Source: Ruminococcus_C callidus (GTDB taxonomy: Bacteria; Bacillota; Clostridia; Oscillospirales; Ruminococcaceae). Taken from it: 64,000 nt of DNA. The position numbers and the translations under genes are program-made. Under the pieces are notes generated by a model, which was given only the letters and a program-made list of their open reading frames with translations, ran no database searches and had not been told where the DNA came from. The DNA lies in assembly GCF_049562855.1 (NCBI RefSeq), contig NZ_CP186925.1, positions 1,302,001 to 1,366,000 on the forward strand, written 5' to 3'. Each line of letters starts with the position of its first letter. The stretch's first letter is position 1. Below are positions 15,578-23,968 of this stretch, one piece after another.

Positions 15578-16792
15578 TTAGTCCTTGTCAGCGATTGCTG
15601 CAACGCCCGGCAGAACCTTGCCTTCCAGATATTCCAGAGATGCACCGCCGCCAGTGGAAATGTGGCTCATCTTGTCTGCGAAGCCCAGCTGCATTACTGC
15701 TGCTGCGGAGTCGCCGCCACCGATGATGGTGGTCGCATCAGTATCTGCCAGAGCCTGTGCAACAGCAACAGTACCCTTGTTCAGAATCGGGTTTTCGAAT
15801 ACGCCCATCGGTCCGTTCCATACAACAGTCTTTGCAGTCTTAACTGCATCTGCAAACAGAGCCTGTGTCTTTTCGCCAATATCCAGACCCATTCTGTCTG
15901 CCGGAATCTTGTTGGAATCATAGGTAACAACTTCGATTGCAGCATCGATCGGGTTCGGGAATTCAGAAGCAGTTACGGTGTCTACCGGCAGCAACAGAGC
16001 CTTGCCGTTTGCCTTTGCCTTTTCCAGCATTTCCTTGCAATAGTCGATCTTGGTGTCATCTACCAGAGAAGTACCAACTTCATAGCCCTGTGCCTTCAGG
16101 AAGGTATAAGCCATACCGCCGCCGATAATCAGGGTGTCGCACTTTTCCAGCAGGTTGGAGATAACGTTCAGCTTATCTGCAACCTTTGCACCGCCCAGAA
16201 TTGCAACGAACGGGCGAACCGGATTTTCAACAGCATTGCCGAGGAACTTGATCTCCTTCTGCATCAGATAGCCGACAGCAGTTTCCTTTACGAATTCTGT
16301 TACGCCGACAGTGGAGCAGTGTGCTCTGTGTGCACTGCCGAATGCGTCCATAACAAATGCATCAGCGATAGAAGCCAGATCCTTGCTGAAGGATTCGATG
16401 TTCTTGGTTTCTTCCTTGCGGAAACGAGTGTTTTCCAGAACAACGATCTCACCGTTCTGCATCTTGTCTACAGCAGTTCTTACAGTATCATCTACAACAA
16501 CATCAGACGGAACAAAAGTAACCTTTGCGGAAACCAGTTCAGCCAGACGAGCAGCAGCAGCCTTCAGAGAGAACTTTTCCTCCGGACCATTCTTCGGCTT
16601 GCCCAGATGAGAGCACAGAATTACCTTTGCACCTTCAGAAACCAGCTTGTTGATGGTCGGCAGTGCTGCCTGAATACGGTTATCATTTGTGATAACGCCG
16701 TCCTTCATCGGAACATTGAAGTCCACGCGAACCAGAACACGTTTGCCGGTCACTTTCAGATCGTCTACAGATACCTTGTTTAACTCTGCCAT
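15578..16792 (-). CDS. pgk: Phosphoglycerate kinase
   Basis: A 404-residue monomeric kinase transferring phosphate from 1,3-bisphosphoglycerate to ADP. The N-domain signature KRVLVRVDFNVPMKDG, the substrate-binding CSHLGKPKNG and the nucleotide-binding GGGDSAAAV near the C-terminus are all present. ATG 16792 follows AAAGGATG. First gene of the glycolytic operon, with its own promoter and a leader of about 110 bases. Neither gap nor eno is in this cluster. Confidence 0.97.
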   Translation of the reverse strand: MAELNKVSVDDLKVTGKRVLVRVDFNVPMKDGVITNDNRIQAALPTINKLVSEGAKVILCSHLGKPKNGPEEKFSLKAAAARLAELVSAKVTFVPSDVVVDDTVRTAVDKMQNGEIVVLENTRFRKEETKNIESFSKDLASIADAFVMDAFGSAHRAHCSTVGVTEFVKETAVGYLMQKEIKFLGNAVENPVRPFVAILGGAKVADKLNVISNLLEKCDTLIIGGGMAYTFLKAQGYEVGTSLVDDTKIDYCKEMLEKAKANGKALLLPVDTVTASEFPNPIDAAIEVVTYDSNKIPADRMGLDIGEKTQALFADAVKTAKTVVWNGPMGVFENPILNKGTVAVAQALADTDATTIIGGGDSAAAVMQLGFADKMSHISTGGGASLEYLEGKVLPGVAAIADKD

Positions 16793-16911
16793 TTGTTTGA
16801 CATCCTTTCTGCGATAGACTGCATCGTGAAAGGGAAATTCATATATTATCCGATACAGCCTGAAATTTAACGATTTTTCTGAAATGCGGTTGGTGCATTT
16901 CATACAGTTTT

Positions 16912-16940
16912 ATTATACACCATTTCACAAAAATTTGCAA
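16912..16940 (-). promoter_or_regulatory. Sigma-A promoter of the glycolytic operon
   Basis: On the minus strand, TTGCAA, a 17-base spacer and TATAAT. Transcription would start near 16905, with a leader of about 112 bases containing a GAAATGC / GCATTTC hairpin. The gap 16793-17060 holds nothing else I can identify. Confidence 0.78.
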
Positions 16941-17060
16941 GCTTTTCCGTGAGATTTTCTAAAAAGCCCAAAATCTATTGTGGGAAAATCTGATTTTTTT
17001 GGAAATCCGCCAGTTTTGCGGGAAAATTTGCAGGTGGATTGACTCTCTCCAACGTTTCCC

Positions 17061-19886
17061 TTAGTTTTCCAGATACGGCTTGAGGTACTTGCCTGTGTAA
17101 GAATCTGCACAGGCTGCTACCTGTTCCGGTGTACCGCTGACTACGACGGTGCCGCCGCGGTCGCCTCCCTCTGGTCCGAGATCTACGATCCAGTCTGCCA
17201 CCTTGATAACATTTAGATTGTGTTCAATTACTACAACAGTATTCCCAGTATCAGTCAGACGCTGAAGTACTTCGATCAGACGGTGTACATCGGCAGTATG
17301 CAGGCCAGTAGTCGGTTCGTCCAGAATATAAATGGTTCTTCCGGTGGGACGTTTGGAAAGTTCTGTTGCAAGTTTGACACGCTGTGCTTCCCCGCCGGAG
17401 AGCGTGGTTGCCGGCTGACCGATTTTCAGATAGCCCAGTCCTACTTCCTGCAGCGTTTTCAACTTTCGGGCAATTTTCGGGTGATTTTCAAAGAATACCA
17501 CGCCTTCATCTACTGTCATTTCCAGTACATCATAAATAGACTTTCCCTTGTACTCTACCGCCAGCGTTTCTCGATTGTAGCGTTTTCCTTTGCAGACTTC
17601 GCAGGGAACGTAAACATCTGGCAGAAAGTGCATTTCAATTCGCAGGATACCGTCGCCCTGACATGCTTCGCATCTGCCTCCTTTGACATTGAAAGAGAAT
17701 CGTCCTGCGGTATAGCCCTTGGCTTTGGCATCATTGGTTTTGGCAAACAGTTCCCGAATGTCGGTAAATACACCGGTATAGGTTGCTGGATTGGAACGAG
17801 GTGTCCGTCCAATCGGAGACTGGTCAATGTCAATGACCTTGTCCAGAAACTCCGTTCCCTCCATGCTGTCAAAATCTCCGTGGCGGGTTCTTGCACGGTT
17901 CAGCCTTGCCGCCAGATATTTATACAAAATCTCGTTGACCAGCGAGGACTTTCCAGAGCCGGAAACACCAGTTACACAGGTAAATACACCAAGAGGAATG
18001 GAAACATCAATGTTTTTCAAGTTATGCTCTCTTGCACCATGAATGGTTAGCATATTTCCGTTTCCGGTACGGCGTCCCTTGGGAAGCGGGATTTTTCGCT
18101 GCCCGCTGAGATATTGACCGGTAATCGATTTTTCGCAGGCAAGCAATCCCTGAACATCACCGGAATAGACAACATTTCCTCCGTGAATTCCTGCACCGGG
18201 ACCGATGTCTACCACATAGTCTGCTGCCAGAATGGTGTCATCGTCATGTTCTACCACGATCAGCGTATTGCCCAAATCCCGCAGACGTTTCAGCGTATCA
18301 ATTAATTTATCGTTATCCCGCTGATGCAATCCAATACTGGGTTCGTCCAGAATATACAGTACGCCCATTAGATAGGAACCGATTTGTGTTGCCAAGCGGA
18401 TACGTTGGCTTTCGCCGCCGGAAAGCGTACCGGCATTGCGGGAAAGTGTCAGATATTCCAGTCCCACATTATTCAGGAATCCCAGTCGTTCCCGAATCTC
18501 CTTTACGATTCGTGCGGCAATAAATTGCTCCCGTTCTGTTAATTGCAGCTGAGCAAAGAAGTCCAGTGCTTTTGTAACGGAAAGTTCAGTCAGATCGATA
18601 ATGTTTTTGTCACCAACTGTAACCGCCAGTACTTCCGGCTTCAAACGTTTGCCGTGGCACACCGGACAAGCTACATCACTCATCACACTGCTGATTTCTT
18701 CCTTTGCCCATTCCCCGCCGTCTGCGAATCGTCGTTTCAGATTGGGAATTACACCTTCAAACGGAGCACGGAATCCCTCAGTTCTGCCGCCGGCTGTGGT
18801 GCGATGCAGAAACAGTGGATCTTCTTTTGTGCCGTACAAAAATAAGTTCAGCTGTTCCTTGGAGAGTTCCTTTACAGGAACATCTAAAGAAATGCCGTAT
18901 TTTTCGGAGATTGCCTGATAATACATCATAGCAATGGAATTGTCGTCCAGACTATTCCACCCCACTGCCTTAATAGCACCCTGACGAATACTCAAGTCAC
19001 GATTCGGAACCACCAGCTTCGGATCAATTTCCTGAAATACGCCCAAACCGGTACAGTGCGGACACGCTCCGAATGGATTGTTGAAAGAGAACATACGAGG
19101 AGTCAGTTCTTCGACGGAAACGCCATGTTCCGGACAAGCATAACTTTGTGAGAACAGCATTTCTTCTCCGCCAATCACGTCTACAACTGCTAATCCCCCT
19201 GTCAAAGCGAGCACTGTTTCCAGACTGTCAGTCAGTCGCGGACGGATTGTCGGCTTTACTACAAGTCGGTCTACAATGATTTCAATGGTATGCTTTTTAT
19301 TTTTTTCCAGCGTGATTTGCTCAGACAAATCGTATTGATTTCCATCTATGCGAACGCGAACATAACCAGACTTCTTTGTCGTTTCTAATGCTTTTAGATG
19401 CTGCCCCTTCTTCCCGCGGACAATGGGTGCCAGAAGTTGAATTCGTGTTCCCTCCTCCAGTGCCAGAATGCGGTCTACAATTTCATCAACAGACTGCTGT
19501 TTAATTTCTCTGCCACAGACAGGACAATGAGGAATGCCGATACGGGCATAGAGCAGACGGAGATAATCATAGATTTCAGTTACGGTTCCCACTGTGGAAC
19601 GCGGGTTTTTGGAAGTGGTTTTCTGATCGATGGAAATTGCCGGCGATAAGCCTTCGATGCTGTCCACATCAGGCTTTTCCATTTGTCCCAGAAACTGCCG
19701 TGCATAAGACGAGAGACTTTCCATATAGCGACGCTGTCCATCTGCGAAGATGGTGTCAAATGCCAGAGAAGATTTTCCGGAGCCGGAAAGTCCGGTCATG
19801 ACTACCAGTTTATCCCGTGGGATCTCCACATCAATATTTTTCAGATTGTTCGCTCTTGCACCGCGTACAACAATTTTATCCAACAT
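17061..19886 (-). CDS. uvrA: Excinuclease ABC subunit A
   Basis: A 941-residue damage-recognition ATPase of nucleotide excision repair. It has two ABC ATPase modules: the first Walker A is GLSGSGKSSLAFDTIF near the N-terminus, the second is GVSGSGKSSLVNEIL at about residue 640. LSGGESQRIRLATQIG and LSGGEAQRVKLATELS are the two signature motifs. Zinc-finger cysteine pairs are present (CPVCG, CHGKR, CEACQGDG, CEVCKGKR). It loads UvrB on lesions. It starts three bases after the uvrB stop and is the third gene of radC-uvrB-uvrA. Full length. Confidence 0.97.
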   Translation of the reverse strand: MLDKIVVRGARANNLKNIDVEIPRDKLVVMTGLSGSGKSSLAFDTIFADGQRRYMESLSSYARQFLGQMEKPDVDSIEGLSPAISIDQKTTSKNPRSTVGTVTEIYDYLRLLYARIGIPHCPVCGREIKQQSVDEIVDRILALEEGTRIQLLAPIVRGKKGQHLKALETTKKSGYVRVRIDGNQYDLSEQITLEKNKKHTIEIIVDRLVVKPTIRPRLTDSLETVLALTGGLAVVDVIGGEEMLFSQSYACPEHGVSVEELTPRMFSFNNPFGACPHCTGLGVFQEIDPKLVVPNRDLSIRQGAIKAVGWNSLDDNSIAMMYYQAISEKYGISLDVPVKELSKEQLNLFLYGTKEDPLFLHRTTAGGRTEGFRAPFEGVIPNLKRRFADGGEWAKEEISSVMSDVACPVCHGKRLKPEVLAVTVGDKNIIDLTELSVTKALDFFAQLQLTEREQFIAARIVKEIRERLGFLNNVGLEYLTLSRNAGTLSGGESQRIRLATQIGSYLMGVLYILDEPSIGLHQRDNDKLIDTLKRLRDLGNTLIVVEHDDDTILAADYVVDIGPGAGIHGGNVVYSGDVQGLLACEKSITGQYLSGQRKIPLPKGRRTGNGNMLTIHGAREHNLKNIDVSIPLGVFTCVTGVSGSGKSSLVNEILYKYLAARLNRARTRHGDFDSMEGTEFLDKVIDIDQSPIGRTPRSNPATYTGVFTDIRELFAKTNDAKAKGYTAGRFSFNVKGGRCEACQGDGILRIEMHFLPDVYVPCEVCKGKRYNRETLAVEYKGKSIYDVLEMTVDEGVVFFENHPKIARKLKTLQEVGLGYLKIGQPATTLSGGEAQRVKLATELSKRPTGRTIYILDEPTTGLHTADVHRLIEVLQRLTDTGNTVVVIEHNLNVIKVADWIVDLGPEGGDRGGTVVVSGTPEQVAACADSYTGKYLKPYLEN

Positions 19887-19889
19887 GAA

Positions 19890-21854
19890 TTATTGTTCCT
19901 CCTCCAGCTTTTTGATTTTATCCCGCAGATATGCGGCGTGTTCGAATTCCAACAATTTTGCAGCTTCTTTCATCTGGGCAGTCAGCTGTTCGATCAATGC
20001 ACGTTTTTCTTTGCCGCGTAACTTCTTGCCAGTTGTTTTCTTTTCCACTTCTGTTTTTGTGGTAATTTCAATGACATCACGCACATCTTTTTGAATGGTT
20101 TTCGGAATGATGCCGTGTGCTTCATTATAGGCTTGCTGCTTGGCACGACGGCGTTCTGTTTCTGTGATTGCCCGTTCCATAGAACCGGTTATCTCGTCGG
20201 CGTACATGATAACTTGTCCGTGTGCATTTCGTGCGGCACGTCCGATTGTCTGGATCATAGAGGTTTCACTTCGCAGGAACCCCTCCTTATCCGCATCCAG
20301 AATGGCTACCAGAGAAACTTCCGGAATGTCCAGCCCTTCACGGAGCAGGTTGATGCCAACCAGCACATCAAATTCTCCCAGCCGCAGATCGCGGATAATT
20401 TCCATACGTTCTACAGTATCTATATCATGGTGCAGATACCGAACCCGAACGCCCATACGTTCCAAATAAGCCGTCAGGTCTTCTGCCATCTTTTTAGTCA
20501 GTGTTGTAACAAGTACACGCTCATTTTTTTCTGCACGGAGATTGATTTCTGAAAACAAATCTTCAATCTGTCCGTCTACCGGACGCACAGTGATTTCCGG
20601 ATCCAGCAAACCGGTGGGGCGAATCACCTGTTCTACGGTCTGTACAGAATGCTCTTTTTCAAATGGTCCGGGGGTTGCACTGACATAGATTGCCTGATGC
20701 ACATGGCTGTAGAATTCCTCGAAATTCAGCGGGCGGTTGTCGAACGCACTGGGCAGCCGGAATCCATAGTCCACCAGCGTTTGCTTTCTGGCTCTGTCGC
20801 CGGCGTACATGGCACGAACCTGCGGCAGTGTCACATGACTTTCATCGACCACCAATAGAAAATCTTCCGGAAAGTGATCTAACAACGTATAGGGTACACT
20901 GCCTGCCGGTCTGCCGGCTAATACACGAGAATAGTTTTCGATGCCGCTGCAAAAACCGATTTCCTCCAGCATTTCCATGTCGTACTGTGTACGCTGTTGG
21001 ATTCGCTGTGCTTCGATCAGTTTGTGATTGGCGGAGAACCACGCCACCCGTTGCAGCATCTCCTGACGTATTTCTTTGACAGCTTTGGTCACTTTTTCGC
21101 TTCCCACAACATAATGCGATGCCGGCAGAATTGCCGCATACTGCATGGTTGCTGTAACTTCTCCGGAAACCACATTGATTTCGCAGATGCGGTCAATTTC
21201 ATCTCCGAAATATTCTACGCGAATTGCTTTGTCAGTGGAAGATGCCGGAAAGATTTCTACTACGTCGCCGCGAACGCGGAATTTATTGCGGACAAAATTG
21301 ATGTCATTTCGTTCATATTGAATTGCAACTAGTTGGTCAATCAGTTGATCTCTGGACTTTTCCATTCCCACACGAATAGAAACCATCATGGAACGATATT
21401 CTTCCGGACTGCCCAGGGAATAGATACAGGAAACGCTGGCGACAATGATGACATCTTTTCGCTCTGCCAGTGCCGCTGTGGCACTGTGCCGCATTTTGTC
21501 GATCTCGTCATTGATCGAGGAGTCTTTTTCGATATAGCTGTCCGTGCTGGGAATATAGGCTTCCGGTTGATAGTAATCGTAATAGGACACAAAATATTCT
21601 ACGGCATTATTCGGGAAAAATTCCCGAAACTCTGAACAAAGCTGTGCTGCCAGAATTTTATTGTGAGCCAACACCAGAGTCGGTTTGTTCACCTGTGCGA
21701 TGACATTGGCAATGGTGTACGTTTTACCGGAACCGGTAACGCCCAGTAAAGTCTGCTCGTGGTCACCGTCCCGAATTCCCTGTACCAGTTTGGCAATCGC
21801 TTCCGGTTGGTCACCGGTAGGCGAAAATGGTGCATGCAAATCAAAATGATCCAT
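19890..21854 (-). CDS. uvrB: Excinuclease ABC subunit B
   Basis: A 654-residue helicase-like subunit that verifies DNA damage and recruits UvrC. Walker A is GVTGSGKTYTIA near residue 40; the beta-hairpin region is YYDYYQPEAYIPSTDSYIEK. Helicase motif VI is QTIGRAARN, and the C-terminal UVR domain (about 620-654, LEFEHAAYLRDKIKKLE) binds UvrC. AAGGAGGG precedes ATG 21854. The gap to radC is 23 bases. No LexA-type operator is visible upstream of this operon. Confidence 0.97.
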   Translation of the reverse strand: MDHFDLHAPFSPTGDQPEAIAKLVQGIRDGDHEQTLLGVTGSGKTYTIANVIAQVNKPTLVLAHNKILAAQLCSEFREFFPNNAVEYFVSYYDYYQPEAYIPSTDSYIEKDSSINDEIDKMRHSATAALAERKDVIIVASVSCIYSLGSPEEYRSMMVSIRVGMEKSRDQLIDQLVAIQYERNDINFVRNKFRVRGDVVEIFPASSTDKAIRVEYFGDEIDRICEINVVSGEVTATMQYAAILPASHYVVGSEKVTKAVKEIRQEMLQRVAWFSANHKLIEAQRIQQRTQYDMEMLEEIGFCSGIENYSRVLAGRPAGSVPYTLLDHFPEDFLLVVDESHVTLPQVRAMYAGDRARKQTLVDYGFRLPSAFDNRPLNFEEFYSHVHQAIYVSATPGPFEKEHSVQTVEQVIRPTGLLDPEITVRPVDGQIEDLFSEINLRAEKNERVLVTTLTKKMAEDLTAYLERMGVRVRYLHHDIDTVERMEIIRDLRLGEFDVLVGINLLREGLDIPEVSLVAILDADKEGFLRSETSMIQTIGRAARNAHGQVIMYADEITGSMERAITETERRRAKQQAYNEAHGIIPKTIQKDVRDVIEITTKTEVEKKTTGKKLRGKEKRALIEQLTAQMKEAAKLLEFEHAAYLRDKIKKLEEEQ

Positions 21855-21877
21855 TTGGTTCCCTCCTTCAAAGCATT

Positions 21878-22651
21878 TTATGAATCGCTCCAGCCCATGA
21901 CTTGCCGCATGGAAATTGTATCTCCCTGTTTTCCCAATACAATATGATCCAACAGTTGTATTTGCATACTGTCCATTATCCGCCGCAGCTGTTGGGTGGC
22001 AAACAGATCAGCATCAGAAAAGGCTGCCTGTCCCTGCGGGTGATTATGTGCCAGCACTACACGGCTGCTCCGCATGCGTATTGTACATTCCACAATGCGA
22101 TGTGTATCCAGTGCGGCTCTTTGTGCAGTGCCGGTGGAGATTGTTTCGCAGTGCAGCAAATGCAAGTGCTCGTCCAGACAGAGCAGAAGCACCTTTTCTT
22201 CCACTGTCGCGGAAAGTTTTGCCTGCACATAGGCACACAATTTTTGTGTGCTGTCTAACGCAACATGTTCCCGCAGTTTATCCAACTGGTACTGCTGGCA
22301 AAGCTGCGGAAGCAACTTCAGAAATATGGCTGCGTTTTCGCTGATGCCATTGATACGTTTTAAATCCTGTATATCCGCGTCCAGCACACCGGAAAGTGAA
22401 TGAAACTCTGCAATCAAATCATGTGCAATGGGATTTGTGTCTACTCGCGGCAAAGCATAGAATAGCAACAATTCCAGAATCTCGTGTGGCTGAAAACTTT
22501 CCAAGCCGCTTTTTTGAAAACGAAGCCGCATGCGTTCCCGATGACCGGCATGACTGTGTTTTTTCTTGGAAACAGCAGTATCCGAATTCGAAACGTTCCG
22601 CTTGTCCGCAGGTTGTTTCAGATTCTGGATTTCTTTTTTAGACTGTTCCAT
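21878..22651 (-). CDS. radC: RadC family JAB-domain protein
   Basis: A 257-residue protein. Residues about 35-125 hold a helix-hairpin-helix-like region (LKRINGISENAAIFLKLL). About 140-257 is the RadC/JAB metalloprotease-like domain with the metal site HNHPQG followed by SDADL (VVLAHNHPQGQAAFSDAD). The family was once linked to DNA repair, but its biochemical role remains unclear. The first 30 residues are polar and poorly conserved in character. The start at 22651 follows AGGAGG. Co-transcription with uvrB-uvrA supports a DNA-metabolism role. Confidence 0.9.
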   Translation of the reverse strand: MEQSKKEIQNLKQPADKRNVSNSDTAVSKKKHSHAGHRERMRLRFQKSGLESFQPHEILELLLFYALPRVDTNPIAHDLIAEFHSLSGVLDADIQDLKRINGISENAAIFLKLLPQLCQQYQLDKLREHVALDSTQKLCAYVQAKLSATVEEKVLLLCLDEHLHLLHCETISTGTAQRAALDTHRIVECTIRMRSSRVVLAHNHPQGQAAFSDADLFATQQLRRIMDSMQIQLLDHIVLGKQGDTISMRQVMGWSDS

Positions 22652-22681
22652 GATAAAGCCTCCTATCATCAGGTAAAATAC

Positions 22682-22763
22682 AAGGCAACACTACACAAAG
22701 CTGTCATATTGCCGAAAAATCTGACTACGCATCTTACACACAAGCTTTGTACGGTGTTGCCAT
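22682..22763. repeat. Dispersed palindromic repeat, copy 5 (long form)
   Basis: Begins AAGGCAACACTACACAAAG and ends AAGCTTTGTACGGTGTTGCC. From GCATCTTAC onward it matches copy 2 almost base for base. It fills most of the gap between radC and the divergent pseudouridine synthase gene. Confidence 0.78.
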
Positions 22764-22812
22764 AAAAATTCATGTGTGCACGCTTATAGCCCTTTTCTTT
22801 TAAGCAAAAATA

Positions 22813-22821
22813 TGCTATAAT
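22813..22821 (+). promoter_or_regulatory. Extended -10 promoter of the pseudouridine synthase gene
   Basis: TGCTATAAT (TG, one base, TATAAT) with only a weak -35 (TTTTCT). The predicted leader is about 43 bases. Confidence 0.6.
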
Positions 22822-22840
22822 AGAATCAATAACAGAAAAA

Positions 22841-22859
22841 GGAGTGCTGCTTTCGCAGC
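22841..22859 (+). promoter_or_regulatory. Hairpin between ribosome site and start codon
   Basis: The Shine-Dalgarno AAAGGAG ends at 22844. It is followed by GCTGC-TTTC-GCAGC (22846-22859) and then 11 bases to ATG 22871. Linear spacing is too long, but folding the hairpin brings the site close to the start. This decides for ATG 22871 over GTG 22844, which touches the Shine-Dalgarno. Confidence 0.5.
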
Positions 22860-22870
22860 AATTTACAACC

Positions 22871-23848
22871 ATGAGAGAATTTTGCATACAGGAAAACGAC
22901 AGCGACCAGCGTCTGGATCGCTTTTTACAAAAAACGTTGCCGGAACTGCCAAAAAGTCTTTGCTACAAGTGGATTCGTACCAAGCACATTAAAGTGAATC
23001 GAAAACGCTGTACACCAGATCAGCGGTTGGTGACCGGCGATGTGGTGACACTGTTTGTCAGCGATTCTTATTTTGCTATCAAAACAGAAGAAGAACGCAG
23101 TGGTGTTCCGGAATTTTTGCAGGCACCGAACCAACTGGAAATCCTCTACGAAGATGAGCGAATTTTGCTGGTAAATAAGCCAGTTGGTCTGGTGGTGCAT
23201 TGTGACAGCCGACAGATTCCGGATACTCTTATCAATCGCGTACTGCACTATCTGTACGAAAACGGTGCATATCAGCCGGAGCAGGAACAAAGTTTTACAC
23301 CGGCACTCTGCAATCGTTTAGACCGAAATACTGGTGGCATTGTCATTGCTGCCAAAACTGCTGCGGCACTGCGGGAAGTGAACCGTTTGATTCGTGAAAA
23401 CAAGGTACACAAAAAATATCTCTGTGTCACTGTCGGTACACCAAAGGAGCGGAAAGCGACGCTTTACGGCTGGCATAAGAAGTCAGCCAGCCATAATACA
23501 GTCACGGTTCGTGACACACCGGAAGAAGGATTTCAAGAAATCATCACTGGTTATGAGGTGCTTGCTTCCAATGAACGTCATGCATTACTTTCAGTGGATT
23601 TGATTACCGGCAGAACGCATCAGATTCGTGCACATCTGGCACATATTCACACGCCGATTCTGGGAGATACCAAGTATGGCAACATGCGGGAAAACCGTGC
23701 CTGCCGCTGTAAGCATCAGTTGCTGTGGGCATATCAATTACAGTTGGAAACAGATGCGGATTCTTGCCTTGCCGATTTGAATGGATTGACAGTGCAGACA
23801 CCGCCACCGCCGTTCATGACAAAAGAATTTCCCAAAGTACAGCTTTAA
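22871..23848 (+). CDS. RluA family pseudouridine synthase with S4 domain
   Basis: A 325-residue RNA pseudouridine synthase. Residues about 9-75 form an S4 RNA-binding domain (QRLDRFLQKTLPELPKS, then KWIRTKHIKVNRKR). About 90-310 is the catalytic domain: ILYEDERILLVNKPVGLVVH, the active-site aspartate in CNRLDRNTGGIVIAAK, and ITGRTHQIRAHLAHI. It is of the RluC/RluD kind acting on large-subunit rRNA, but the target uridines cannot be assigned. It is divergent from radC and ends at a strong terminator. A second paralogue is at 55221-56135. Confidence 0.93.
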   Translation: MREFCIQENDSDQRLDRFLQKTLPELPKSLCYKWIRTKHIKVNRKRCTPDQRLVTGDVVTLFVSDSYFAIKTEEERSGVPEFLQAPNQLEILYEDERILLVNKPVGLVVHCDSRQIPDTLINRVLHYLYENGAYQPEQEQSFTPALCNRLDRNTGGIVIAAKTAAALREVNRLIRENKVHKKYLCVTVGTPKERKATLYGWHKKSASHNTVTVRDTPEEGFQEIITGYEVLASNERHALLSVDLITGRTHQIRAHLAHIHTPILGDTKYGNMRENRACRCKHQLLWAYQLQLETDADSCLADLNGLTVQTPPPPFMTKEFPKVQL

Positions 23849-23863
23849 ACTGAATCCAGTTGC

Positions 23864-23910
23864 AAATCAAGGCAACAGTATACAAATCGTATGCTGTTGC
23901 CTTGATTTTT
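23864..23910. terminator. Bidirectional terminator sharing the palindromic-repeat ends (copy 6)
   Basis: A 20-bp nearly perfect stem (23864-23883 with 23889-23908) and a T-run. The core CAAGGCAACAG / CTGTTGCCTTG carries the same termini as the dispersed repeat. It lies between the converging pseudouridine synthase and gatB genes. Confidence 0.85.
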
Positions 23911-23968
23911 TAGAATGTATTCTCATGAAATAGAAAATGCATTCTATCATGTGCTTTCGAATGTGTGA

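Noticed and set aside
15662..16783. A 373-codon plus-strand frame opposite pgk
   Set aside because: Antisense shadow with no motif; pgk on the other strand is unambiguous.
22652..22870. LexA operator for the radC-uvrB-uvrA operon
   Set aside because: No GAAC-N4-GTTC-like or CGAAC palindrome is present in this gap.
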